A program made the position numbers and the translations under genes. Positions 55,762 to 64,000 of a stretch of 64,000 nt of DNA are shown piece by piece. The stretch covers positions 62,001-126,000 of the forward strand of contig NZ_CTDX01000009.1 in assembly GCF_001375515.1 (NCBI RefSeq), read 5' to 3'. The stretch's first letter is position 1, and every line of letters starts with the position of its first letter. A model generated the notes under the pieces. It did not search any database. It was not told the origin of the DNA and saw only the letters and a program-made list of their open reading frames with translations. The stretch comes from Bacillus kwashiorkori (GTDB lineage: Bacteria; Bacillota; Bacilli; Bacillales; Caldibacillaceae).

Positions 55762-57414
55762 GTGAAAGATTTTTTTGTTCTTCAGTTACTTGATTCATTT
55801 AGTCGTATATTTGAAAAATTCGGCGTTGATTATCGCGCGATGCGTAAAATATTGCAAGTGAAATTAACATTGGATGGGCGAAGGGTACCAACGATATTCC
55901 AGCAACGCAACCAAAGTCAAAAACAAAAGAAGGAGCGGAATGTTTTTATTAGCTCGCTCCTATTTTATGCGATTTTTAGTTTGTTTTTTATTCCTTTTAT
56001 TGTAATGGGCGATAATTATTTATTCCAAATGAGTTTAGTATTCGGGATGATTATGTTTTTCGTTATGACGGCGATGATTTCGGATTTTTCCTCTGTGTTA
56101 TTGGATTTACGGGATAAGTCGATTTTACAGTCGAAACCGATTAATCAAAAAACGATTAATATGGCAAAAACGATACATATAATCATTTACTTAATTTACT
56201 TAACGGGGTCGCTAGCAGGGATTCCCCTTGTTGTCGGTTTATTCAAACATGGGATTGGCTTTTTCCTCATTTCCCTGTTTAATTTAATATTTTTGTCATT
56301 ATTTATCGTCGTTTTTACAGCGTTAATATATTTAGCCATTTTAAAGTTTTTCGATGGGGAAAAGTTGAAAGACATTATTAATTATGTACAAATCGGGTTA
56401 TCACTATCGATTTTAATCGGTTATCAATTGCTTATCCGTTCCTTTGAGTTAATTGATTTAACCATTGTTATACATGTGGAATGGTGGCATGTGGCTATTG
56501 TGCCGATGTGGTTTGCATCCATTTATGAATCGGTGTTAAACGGAAACTGGCAATCGATACTAATTGTTTTCTCCCTTTTAGCGGTAATCATGCCAATTTT
56601 GTCTTTTTACATTTACTTACACATGGCACCAGTTTTTGAAAGGAATTTGGAAAAATTATCTACTACGACTGTGCAAAAGGGGAAAAGAAAGAATACAATT
56701 AACAAGAAATTAACAAGGATTCTCTGCAGGAACCCGTTGGAGGCAAGCTTTTTTCGGTTCGCTAGCTTAATGATGAAAAGTGAGCGCGATTTTAAGTTAA
56801 AAGTGTATCCGTCCCTCGGATTTTCGATTATTGTTCCATTTATTTTTATCATAAATCAAAGGATGATGTTAGACTTTGCCGATATTTTCGATAGTAAATG
56901 GTATTTATCGATATATTTTTCAATGTTAATCATTCCCACAGTCGTGTTAATGTTGCGATATTCAGGTAAATATAAAGGTGCTTGGATATACAAGGCTGCC
57001 CCGCTTACCGACTTACGCTACGTTTTTTCGGGTACGATTAAAGCATTTTTAGTAAAACTATATTTACCATTATATAGTTTTATTAGCATTATTTTTGTGT
57101 ATCTTTTTCGGTTTAAAATAATCCCTGATTTAATAGTTATTTTTCTCACATCGTGTGTATATACTGTTATTTGCTTCTTGCTATTAAAAAAATCATTACC
57201 ATTTTCGGAAAGTTTTACTGCAGCTAGTCAAAATGATAATTTGAAGGCAGTCTTGTTATTTTTAATTGTTCCGCTTTTTTGGCTCTTACATTATATGAGC
57301 ACATTCGTTGAATATGGTGTTTATTTGTACATGTTGGCGGTTCTCATTGTCCTAGTTTCGATATGGCATGTAAGTTTAAAAGTTAGCTGGGAGCAAGTGC
57401 AAAGAGAAAGTTGA
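55762..57414 (+). CDS. ABC transporter permease, large ABC-2-like
   Basis: A 550-residue membrane protein with about 12 hydrophobic segments in two halves, separated near residues 300-350 by a basic cytoplasmic stretch (KGKRKNTINKKLTRILCRNPLEASFFR). The layout equals that of the permease at 23574-25136. It has no peptidase or extracellular MacB-like domain. The start is GTG at 55762 after GTGAGGTGATTTT. It forms an exporter with the preceding ATPase. Confidence 0.8.
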   Translation: MKDFFVLQLLDSFSRIFEKFGVDYRAMRKILQVKLTLDGRRVPTIFQQRNQSQKQKKERNVFISSLLFYAIFSLFFIPFIVMGDNYLFQMSLVFGMIMFFVMTAMISDFSSVLLDLRDKSILQSKPINQKTINMAKTIHIIIYLIYLTGSLAGIPLVVGLFKHGIGFFLISLFNLIFLSLFIVVFTALIYLAILKFFDGEKLKDIINYVQIGLSLSILIGYQLLIRSFELIDLTIVIHVEWWHVAIVPMWFASIYESVLNGNWQSILIVFSLLAVIMPILSFYIYLHMAPVFERNLEKLSTTTVQKGKRKNTINKKLTRILCRNPLEASFFRFASLMMKSERDFKLKVYPSLGFSIIVPFIFIINQRMMLDFADIFDSKWYLSIYFSMLIIPTVVLMLRYSGKYKGAWIYKAAPLTDLRYVFSGTIKAFLVKLYLPLYSFISIIFVYLFRFKIIPDLIVIFLTSCVYTVICFLLLKKSLPFSESFTAASQNDNLKAVLLFLIVPLFWLLHYMSTFVEYGVYLYMLAVLIVLVSIWHVSLKVSWEQVQRES

Positions 57415-57774
57415 AAAGAGTCATGAAAAATTGAATTGTGAGTACGTCAGAGGATGGTAGTTTCTTAGAAAAGGAGCATTTTGTTGCTTAGTTGGAATTT
57501 CTTAGAAGTGCTCTTGGCAGGAAAAAGATGTAAAATAAGCAAAGGTTTTTACGGAAAAATTTAGGTGATAGTCCAAGTTTTGCATGGACATATGAACCAA
57601 TAAATTAGAGCTTTGTTTTCGGAGGTAACTGAACATGGTCTAGTACGTAAATAAGACTAACAATCGAACAGATTTTATCACGATTGCAACTAAAAGCCTC
57701 GTTTATGAATAGTACTAATTCACTTGTTACAGTTACCTTTTGATTTCAAGCTCTATTATTTTGTAACTACCATT

Positions 57775-58150
57775 TTACTTGTGAGATTTTTTTATTTGTA
57801 AAAATCCTATACCCCATGCACCTTTAGGAAGCCTGCACTCCATTAATAATGGATGATGCATAAATAATAGATCACTACAACTATCCTTATGGATAAATCG
57901 CTCCGATCCTTTTTCAGTAGAGAAAACAGCTAAAAATTCTTAATTTACATCGCTAGCTCCTTTTATCATTCCCACGTTAAATAATTTTACCAATTCTTTT
58001 TCCAAAAGCTGTAACCCAATCAAATTTTTGGAGGTCATACCCCATTGGAATCAAGTGACTGAAAGCTTGATCCCTCCCAAATGAACGGATATCGGCTTCG
58101 GTATTAAATATTGACATAAATCCACCAACGAAATCCCCACCAGAATAACA
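57775..58150 (-). pseudogene. Degraded gene with two protein-like blocks
   Basis: On the minus strand 58140 to 57977 reads KCYSGGDFVGGFMSIFNTEA, DIRSFGRDQAFSHLIPMGYD and LQKFDWVTAFGKRIGKII, then stop. After a frame change 57955 to 57775 reads EFLAVFSTEKGSERFIHKDS, CSDLLFMHHPLLMECRLPKG and AWGIGFLQIKKSHK, then stop. Both have coding-like composition and one stop or frameshift joins them. The LLFMHHPLLM stretch recalls the metal-binding HHP of Nif3-like proteins; I hold that weakly. The rest of 57415-58443 shows no gene. Confidence 0.4.
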
Positions 58151-58443
58151 TTTCTACTATAAAGACAATTTAACTTCATATATATAAATATTTTAAATAC
58201 ATATTTACGGTGTTTTTTAAGAGGTTATTAAAATGTACACGAGCGACACTTTAATGGAGGTTATGATTGGATAATAAAAAACTTTTATTAGTGGACATAT
58301 TTTAGTAATGAAATATTATTTCATGAATAAATTTAAATTAACGAAACTAGCATTATTTTATCTTGGAAGCTATGAACCTTTGAACATTGTAACAGTAGGC
58401 CAGTATGAAACCGATTTCAATATTAATTTGTGGAGGGATGGAA

Positions 58444-59715
58444 ATGAGAGGAAAGTTAAAATGGTTGTTCCTACTTTTATTATCAGCGGTAGTCGTTATT
58501 TCGGGTTGTAATAGTAAGGAGGAAAAAAAGACGAGCGATGAAAAGTCGGGAGATGAAGAAGTTAAGTTGGTGATGTACAGTTGGCGTCCAGAAGACAGAG
58601 CGATGTATGAAAAGGCCATTAAGCAATTTAATGAAAAACATCCAAATATTAAGGTTGAGTTTCAACCATATAAGTCTACGGAATATAATACGATTTTAAC
58701 GAATGCACTTGTGTCAGGCGAAGGACCGGATATTATACAACTACGACCGTACTCTGGTGCAACGACGATAGCAGATAATGGTTATTTAATGCCCCTGGAT
58801 GATTTAAAGGGAATCGAAAATATTGAAAAGGTGTATTTAGATGCCGCGAGCGGTAGTGATGGAAAAGTGTATGGAGTGCCACTTTCTTTAAATTCCGGGG
58901 TAGTTTTTTATAATAAGAAAATTTTTGAAGAGCATGGAATATCTGTACCAAATACTTGGGATGAATTTATTGCTGTGAATGAAAAGTTGTTGGAAGCAGG
59001 TATTACCCCGATTGCCCAATCAGGTCGTGCGGCTTATTTACTATCGATGACACATGGGGTTATTGCGCCTTCTGCCTATAACGGGAATGAATATGTGGAG
59101 GATGTTGTAGGCGGACTAACGACGTTAGAGGATGAGCGTTTCGTTGAATCTGTAAAAAGAATGCAAAGTTTAGAGAAATATTTTCCAAAGGATTTTATCG
59201 CTTTAGAAGATAATGATGCACAAAGTTTATTTTTCTCAGAACAAGCAGCGATGTATATTAACGGTGATTATCGGTTAGCCACATTTGAAAGCACTGCGCC
59301 AAATATGGATTTGGGAGTGATATCCGGTTTTGCTGGCAGTGACGGTGTGAAAAATGTGATGACATGGGTTGATGGTTCTTATGCTGGGGTGAAAAATACG
59401 AAACATCCAGAAGAAGTGAAATTGTTTTTACAGTACTTAGCATCTAAGGAATTCGGCCAACTGTTTAGTGATGAGGTGAATCGCTTAAGTGCGATAACAG
59501 GGGTCGTACCAAAACATCCGATTGTAAAACAAATTACGGAAGATATGGAGAAAAGTTTTACACCATATTTAATGCTCGTCCACTTCGGTGAAGGAGAGCC
59601 AACAACGAAAACAACCTTTGAAAATGCATTGCAAGGCATGTACCTTGGTGAAATAACATTAGAGGACGTCATTCAAGAAGCCCAGGAAAACTACGAACGT
59701 AGCCAATCAAACTAA
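58444..59715 (+). CDS. Carbohydrate ABC transporter substrate-binding lipoprotein
   Basis: A 423-residue family 1 extracellular solute-binding protein. The signal is RGKLKWLFLLLLSAVVVISGC with lipid Cys22, then a Lys/Glu-rich linker, EVKLVMYSWRPEDRAMYEKA, VEFQPYKSTEYNTIL and GEGPDIIQLRPYSG. This class binds oligosaccharides or glycerol-phosphate diesters for CUT1 importers, whose two permeases follow. No ATPase is encoded here, so a shared MsmX-like ATPase elsewhere is probable. The start at 58444 follows TGGAGGGATGGAA. A REP-like element lies 5 bp after the stop. Confidence 0.92.
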   Translation: MRGKLKWLFLLLLSAVVVISGCNSKEEKKTSDEKSGDEEVKLVMYSWRPEDRAMYEKAIKQFNEKHPNIKVEFQPYKSTEYNTILTNALVSGEGPDIIQLRPYSGATTIADNGYLMPLDDLKGIENIEKVYLDAASGSDGKVYGVPLSLNSGVVFYNKKIFEEHGISVPNTWDEFIAVNEKLLEAGITPIAQSGRAAYLLSMTHGVIAPSAYNGNEYVEDVVGGLTTLEDERFVESVKRMQSLEKYFPKDFIALEDNDAQSLFFSEQAAMYINGDYRLATFESTAPNMDLGVISGFAGSDGVKNVMTWVDGSYAGVKNTKHPEEVKLFLQYLASKEFGQLFSDEVNRLSAITGVVPKHPIVKQITEDMEKSFTPYLMLVHFGEGEPTTKTTFENALQGMYLGEITLEDVIQEAQENYERSQSN

Positions 59716-59719
59716 CATT

Positions 59720-59743
59720 AGGGGACTGTCCCCCAGTCCCCCT
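59720..59743 (-). repeat. REP-like element between transporter genes
   Basis: GGGGACTGTCCCCCAGTCCC then CCTTGAG: complete core plus a partial second CCCC tract. It fills most of the 50-bp gap before the first permease gene. Confidence 0.75.
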
Positions 59744-59765
59744 TGAGTTAAGGGAGGGAGTTTTG

Positions 59766-60743
59766 ATGGAGCAGGAAGTGATACATAGTGAGGTGGATCA
59801 ACTTAGTCATCATGATGGGAAGCCGAAGCGGGAAAAGAACTTCAAATGGCGAAAACATCTTGTGCATTTGTTTTTATTGCCAGCGGTACTCATATACGGA
59901 GTTTTTCAATTTTACCCGTTAATGTCCGCAGTTATTAATAGCCTCTATTCCTGGAACGGATTTGACCGTGACAGTTTTATCGGCCTGCAAAATTTTATTA
60001 CACTGTTGACAGAAAAACCACACAATAACACGTTTTTAAATGCGTTTAAACATAATTGGACGTATTTTTTCGTGAACGTATTTTCTGAATTAATGATTGC
60101 CTATTTTTTAGCGTTAATTATTAATAGCCGAATTAAAGGGAGAGAATTTTTTAAGACCGTTTTTTTCTTACCAAAAATGTTATCCGTCATTGTAATTGGT
60201 TTTTTATTCAGTTTAATTTTGAACCCGACAACAGGTGCATTAAATACATTACTTAGAGCACTTGGTTTAGACTTTTTAGCTCATCCATGGCTTGGTAGTA
60301 CAGATACCGCATTAATGACGATTATTTTAGTTAACAGTTGGGCGGGAATTGGATTTTCTATGTTAATATTTTTGGCAAGTTTGCAAGCAGTTGATAAAGA
60401 AATTTTTGATGCAGCCAAAATTGATGGGGCATACGGGTGGAAAATGTTAACGAAAATTACGATTCCTATGACGATGAATGCCATTATGGTTATGACGATT
60501 TTAACATTTATAGGCTCCTTTGAGACATTTGAACTTATTTATGCAATGCAAGGTTCATCAGGAGGACCATATTATTCTACTGATGTACTCGGTACTTATT
60601 TTTACCGGCTAGCTTTCGGGTCTGCTGACGGTGGACAATCTATCGGTTTAGGTTCGGCTGTAGCGGTTATTCTCTTTATGATTATCGCCTGTGCAACAGC
60701 GATTTTACTATTTTACTTTAAGAAAAAGGATTTTCAAAGATGA
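59766..60743 (+). CDS. Sugar ABC transporter permease, MalF/UgpA-like
   Basis: A 325-residue CUT1 permease with six main membrane helices. The cytoplasmic EAA motif reads EIFDAAKIDGAYGWKMLTKITI near residues 215-236; LFLLPAVLIYGVFQFYPLMSA near 37-57 is the first helix. The N-terminal 35 residues are hydrophilic and His/Lys-rich. The ATG at 59766 follows AAGGGAGGGAG. It pairs with the permease at 61006, although a 260-bp stretch carrying a dispersed hairpin repeat separates them. Confidence 0.92.
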   Translation: MEQEVIHSEVDQLSHHDGKPKREKNFKWRKHLVHLFLLPAVLIYGVFQFYPLMSAVINSLYSWNGFDRDSFIGLQNFITLLTEKPHNNTFLNAFKHNWTYFFVNVFSELMIAYFLALIINSRIKGREFFKTVFFLPKMLSVIVIGFLFSLILNPTTGALNTLLRALGLDFLAHPWLGSTDTALMTIILVNSWAGIGFSMLIFLASLQAVDKEIFDAAKIDGAYGWKMLTKITIPMTMNAIMVMTILTFIGSFETFELIYAMQGSSGGPYYSTDVLGTYFYRLAFGSADGGQSIGLGSAVAVILFMIIACATAILLFYFKKKDFQR

Positions 60744-60760
60744 GGTATATTTTTTAATTA

Positions 60761-60786
60761 AGCTACCCTGAAAATACAGCTATTTT
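60761..60786 (+). repeat. Copy of the 26-bp segment found at 39794-39819
   Basis: AGCTACCCTGAAAATACAGC followed by TATTTT is identical to the complement of 39794-39819. Here the second hairpin arm is interrupted, and ACCAGAGTG follows about 5 bases later. It splits the two permease genes of one importer. Confidence 0.8.
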
Positions 60787-61005
60787 TATTCACCAGAGTG
60801 AAAAATCGGTTTCAAGGGTGTCTATGTTAAAAGATTGGTCTTGATTTTTTGTTTCAAATTTATTTGTGACGAATCTCAGCGACAGGAACAGGCGGACGCT
60901 TTCCTCCTTTTCATTTCGCGTTTTTAGGACAATTGTTGTACGGTCACTCTTTAGTTATTTCGCTTGAACTTGCGGAAAAATTTGTCAAGACAGGGGTGTA
61001 AAACG

Positions 61006-61830
61006 GTGCGGACAAAATGGTATCAGCAAGGGTTAAAGTATGCGATTTTATTATTTTTTACATTTACCTTTTTTTACCCGATATTTTTAATGATCACGTC
61101 ATCATTTAAAACGAAATTGGAGATTTTCACTTCACCACTAAGCTTGCCTACTTCCTTTTCCTTTCAAAATTATATCGATGTTTGGGATAAGGTGAACTTT
61201 TCAGGGTATTTTTGGAACTCGGTTATCGTTAGTGTACTTTCTGTAACAATTGTTATCTTTGTTTCTTCGTTAGCGGGGTTTTATTTGGCGAGATATTCCT
61301 TTAAATGGAATGGAGCTGTGCTATTTTTTTTCATGGTCGGGCTGATGTTACCGATGAAATTGGCGATCATTCCACTATATTTAATTATGCGGGACTTCGG
61401 GTTACTAAATTCGATTTTTTCTCTCGTCTTTGTTTATTGTGCAGGAGGAATTCCGTTTGCTGTTTTTTTATTTTACGGCTTTTTTCGAACGATTCCGAAA
61501 GACTTTGAACATTCAGCGAGACTAGACGGCTGTAATGAATTTCAAGTTTATTATCATATTGTATTGCCGCTAATGAAACCACCGATTGCAATAGTTGGGA
61601 TTTTAAACTTAGTAAATGTATGGAATGACTTTTTTTACCCACTTATTTTTATTAGAAGTGAGGAAAGTAGGACAATACCATTAGGGATGCTGACTTTATT
61701 CGGGGAGTATGATACGGAATGGAATTTACTATTTGCTGGGCTAACCATTTCTTCGTTACCACTTCTTATCGCTTTTTTAATTGCATCACGGGTGTTCATT
61801 GATGGATTAACATCGGGGGCGATGAAATAA
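61006..61830 (+). CDS. Sugar ABC transporter permease, MalG/AraQ-like
   Basis: A 274-residue CUT1 permease with six membrane helices. It opens with TFTFFYPIFLMITSSFK, has MVGLMLPMKLAIIPLYLIMRD near residue 112, the EAA loop EHSARLDGCNEFQVYYHIVLP near 166 and a C-terminal DGLTSGAMK as in MalG-type proteins. The start is taken as GTG at 61006 behind CAGGGGTGTAAAAC; a TTG 42 bp upstream in frame has no site. It completes the importer with the genes at 58444 and 59766. Confidence 0.9.
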   Translation: MRTKWYQQGLKYAILLFFTFTFFYPIFLMITSSFKTKLEIFTSPLSLPTSFSFQNYIDVWDKVNFSGYFWNSVIVSVLSVTIVIFVSSLAGFYLARYSFKWNGAVLFFFMVGLMLPMKLAIIPLYLIMRDFGLLNSIFSLVFVYCAGGIPFAVFLFYGFFRTIPKDFEHSARLDGCNEFQVYYHIVLPLMKPPIAIVGILNLVNVWNDFFYPLIFIRSEESRTIPLGMLTLFGEYDTEWNLLFAGLTISSLPLLIAFLIASRVFIDGLTSGAMK

Positions 61831-62220
61831 TGAATCTTTCATGCTAAGGTGTTTTTACAAAAAAATTGGAACTGTAATGGTGAGTGACTAATGGCTATAA
61901 ATTGCATTTTTATGTCTAATAGAATTAAAGATGTGTAACTGCAGTTTGTGAAAGTTATATTTGGGCGAGAAGGAGCATTATCACGATATGTAGGGGTGTA
62001 TTTGATAGAAGAAGGGGCATCATCGTATTGCAGAATGGGAAGCGTAACCGTGTTGGGTATGGGCTTAATTGCAAAGGTCGAGGCACATCCGTAGCAGGGG
62101 AGGTTATTTGCCTCTAGTAGACGCAAAACCACGGTAAGAATAATAAGTATGGCGACGTATCAAAAAAGAAGTATCCACATTAGTATGGTTGGAAATCAAT
62201 ACCAACTGGAGGTTTAGTAT
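61831..62220. other. Spacer with both-strand open frames, no supported gene
   Basis: A 97-codon minus-strand frame and a plus-strand stretch reading VYLIEEGASSYCRMGSVTVL overlap at 61960-62100. Neither has a ribosome binding site, and I recognise no family; one may be a vestige. The last 20 bp hold ACTGGAGG for the next gene. Confidence 0.3.
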
Positions 62221-63117
62221 ATGAAAAAAGGGTGGATTACATTTGATTTGGACGGGACATTAATGCAAAATCCCTTTAGCAAATGGGTATTTCCTGAAAT
62301 TGAGAGGAAAGTAAAAGAGAAAAAACCTTCTGCTGAAGTTGTTAAGGCGTTAGTGACAGAGCATTATCGACGAATGGGTAAGAAAGAGTTCGTCGCAGCC
62401 TATGACTGGCAAAACATGTTAGATGAATTTTTAATAAATGAAGGTATAAACATTGAAATAAATATAGCTAAGTTAGTAAGAACATTTGCGACACCATCTA
62501 AAGTATATTTGCTTGAACGAATCATTCCTGAAGTGTTAAAGAAGCTAAAAGTGGATAATTTTTTAGTGGCGGCAGTTACAAATGGATTTTATGATTATCA
62601 AATACCAGTGATGGAAACTTTGGAAATCGACTATTTGTTTGATGAAATAATAACTCCTGATCACGTCGGGTATGCAAAGCCGGATGTAGGGATATTCCGT
62701 ACTTTACTAAAAAAAGGGAATGTATTGATGCATGTTGGTGATCGTATTGATCATGATGTTATGTTAGCGAACGAATTCGGCAGTATTTCAATTTGGATAA
62801 ATAAAGACTTGCCAAAAAATTTACAGTCGATTAAGCCGGTACAGAGAATGCAAACATATGACGGACAATTATTAAGTGCAAAAAAGTGGAAGGAGGAAAT
62901 AAAACAGCAAGAAATGGTGTTAAATAGAAACATAGTGGAAAACCGACTGGCGAGCGAGGATAGTAAGCAAAAGGAACGTACAGAACGGAATGGTCCGGAA
63001 CTTATCGCAGAACTAAAAAAAGCTAACGGGCTCCCTGACCACATCATCCACTCAACAAGCGAAATATTATCCATCGTACAGGAATGGGGACAGTCCCCCA
63101 CCGCTTCACCGCGTTAA
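62221..63117 (+). CDS. HAD-superfamily hydrolase
   Basis: A 298-residue HAD phosphatase: motif I TFDLDGTLM at residues 6-14, motif II AAVTNGF near 118, motif III Lys in VGYAKPDVGIF near 156, motif IV HVGDRIDHDVMLA near 170. A helical cap lies between motifs I and II. The substrate is unknown; 2-haloacid dehalogenase/phosphoglycolate phosphatase-like enzymes are the nearest type. Residues after about 225 form a charged tail absent from most relatives, and the last residues, GQSPTASPR, come from a REP-like element that also gives the stop codon. The ATG follows ACTGGAGGTTTAGT. Confidence 0.87.
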   Translation: MKKGWITFDLDGTLMQNPFSKWVFPEIERKVKEKKPSAEVVKALVTEHYRRMGKKEFVAAYDWQNMLDEFLINEGINIEINIAKLVRTFATPSKVYLLERIIPEVLKKLKVDNFLVAAVTNGFYDYQIPVMETLEIDYLFDEIITPDHVGYAKPDVGIFRTLLKKGNVLMHVGDRIDHDVMLANEFGSISIWINKDLPKNLQSIKPVQRMQTYDGQLLSAKKWKEEIKQQEMVLNRNIVENRLASEDSKQKERTERNGPELIAELKKANGLPDHIIHSTSEILSIVQEWGQSPTASPR

Positions 63118-63147
63118 CGCGTTAGTGTAGTGGGGGACTGTCCCCAA
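63086..63147. repeat. Inverted pair of REP-like elements (REPIN-like)
   Basis: GGGGACAGTCCCCCACCGCT at 63086-63105 and its near-complement AGTGGGGGACTGTCCCC at 63129-63145 flank CACCGCGTTAACGCGTTAGT, itself palindromic (ACGCGTTAACGCG-like). The whole can fold into one long hairpin. It overlaps the end of the HAD gene and ends about 8 bp before the rodA stop, so it lies between two convergent genes and may serve both as terminator. Confidence 0.9.
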
Positions 63148-63154
63148 CCTTTCG

Positions 63155-64000
63155 TTATTCGTCATCACTGGAGAACATGTATTTTTTATGATAGAACTTA
63201 ATGCTGAAGATGATACCGATGGCGAGCATGTTCCCCATTAAGGAACTACCACCATAGCTTAAAAAAGGAAGCGGAATTCCAGTGATTGGTACCAATTGTA
63301 AGTTCATTCCAATATTTTCAAAGACGTGGAATGTAATCATACTAATGACTCCTGCAATAACGTAGGCATTAAATGGTGAATTAGTAGCAAATGAAAGTTT
63401 TATCATATGGTATATTAGTAAAAAATATAAACTAATTACAAAGCTAGCTCCGATAAATCCCCATTCTTCTGCTATCGCACTAAAAATAAAGTCCGTATGG
63501 CGCTCGGCAACATATACTTCCTTCCCGAAGTACCCTTTACCAAAAATTTCACCCGAACCGATGGCCTGTAATGCACTAATTAAATGATGTCCTTCATTGG
63601 AAGAATAGCTATATGGATCGAGCCAAGAATAAATTCGTCCAAACTGATATCCGCTTAGATGTTCCCGTAACAAATCTGGATAGTACAACATAATGATAAT
63701 AATAATCGTCCCAGCCACCGCACCAACAGTGAAAGTAGGTACAATGATTTTCCAGGAGATGCCAGACAATAAAATAATTCCAATTGTAATGGCGATAAAT
63801 ACGAGACCTGTACCTAAATCAGGTTGCTTCAAAATGAAGAACATTGGCACTATAACAGTTATACCAATTTTTGCCAACAAGAAAAAATCCGTCTTTATTG
63901 ATTTCCGAATATACTTTTCATGGTGGTCGACGATTAATCGGGCTAAAGCAATAATTAAAAATGTTTTCATAAACTCGGAAGGTTGTATATTTCCGAACGG
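63155..64000 (-). CDS. rodA: RodA-like SEDS family peptidoglycan polymerase, 5' part outside the window
   Basis: The visible 281 residues run from PFGNIQPSEFMKTFLII at the window edge to the stop. Typical SEDS motifs are present: QPSE(F), KQPDLGTGLVF, HHLISALQAIGSGEIFGKGY, TDFIFSAIAEEWGFIGA and GIPLPFLSYGGSS. About seven membrane helices are visible; the first three would lie outside. The spacing and FGKGYFGKE favour RodA over FtsW/SpoVE. It polymerises lipid II during cell elongation with a class B PBP. It is convergent with the HAD gene and separated from it by the REP pair. Confidence 0.9.
   Translation of the reverse strand, partial: PFGNIQPSEFMKTFLIIALARLIVDHHEKYIRKSIKTDFFLLAKIGITVIVPMFFILKQPDLGTGLVFIAITIGIILLSGISWKIIVPTFTVGAVAGTIIIIIMLYYPDLLREHLSGYQFGRIYSWLDPYSYSSNEGHHLISALQAIGSGEIFGKGYFGKEVYVAERHTDFIFSAIAEEWGFIGASFVISLYFLLIYHMIKLSFATNSPFNAYVIAGVISMITFHVFENIGMNLQLVPITGIPLPFLSYGGSSLMGNMLAIGIIFSIKFYHKKYMFSSDDE

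Noticed and set aside
61839-62132. A 97-codon minus-strand frame between the permease and HAD genes
   Set aside because: No ribosome binding site or family is recognisable, and the opposite strand is equally open.

Overview
The window comes from a low-GC, Gram-positive, endospore-former-like bacterium of the Bacillaceae. This rests on gene content (GlpP, YfkN-like wall-anchored nucleotidase, TelA/XpaC pair, RodA), strong AGGAGG-type ribosome binding sites, frequent TTG/GTG starts and AT-rich spacers. I cannot name a species.

Layout. 1-1.4 kb: a tandem repeat block and an orphan glpP. 2-5.7 kb: a wall-anchored double nucleotidase. 5.7-8 kb: a decayed stretch with a pcp stub and dispersed palindromic repeats around a RAYT (REP-associated tyrosine transposase). 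8.2-16.1 kb: chemoreceptor, 3-hydroxybutyrate dehydrogenase, a multi-PAS c-di-GMP protein and an enoyl-CoA hydratase, with decayed spacers and a phage antirepressor remnant. 16.5-23 kb: a sulfide/persulfide oxidation island (SQR, DUF1641, CstB-like persulfide dioxygenase, Cys-rich PAS histidine kinase, response regulator, TauE/SafE exporter). 23.3-32.2 kb: a bacteriocin region with two systems: an aureocin A53/lacticin Q-like leaderless bacteriocin with its ABC exporter/immunity pair, and a class II lanthipeptide locus (a 49-aa precursor I located at 30154-30303, LanM, a divergent ABC pair), with a small LuxR-type regulator between them. 32.3-40 kb: housekeeping and stress genes (ung, xpaC-like, telA, ECF sigma/anti-sigma, S9 peptidase). 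40-53.7 kb: a catabolic island: a giant MalT/SARP-like regulator divergent from a branched-chain-type ABC importer, a KAS III-like enzyme, a PhaZ-like hydrolase, an SDR and an acyl-CoA ligase. 53.7-57.4 kb: a TnpB remnant with an IS605-type right end, a glycine-zipper protein and a further ABC pair. 58.4-63.1 kb: a sugar-type ABC importer and a HAD hydrolase. The window ends inside rodA.

The thread joining distant regions is a family of about 18 palindromic repeats with the core GGGGACAGTCCCC, often followed by CGCTTTAAAGCG. They sit almost only in spacers, very often at or across the 3' ends of genes, where they sometimes supply the stop codon and last residues. The single RAYT at 7342-7941 has copies on both sides, so it is the natural candidate for their mobilisation. 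Together with the lanthipeptide precursor, which has no visible protease or double-glycine site, these are the least ordinary features of the window.

Limits: all calls come from reading sequence and translations; no database search or folding was run.
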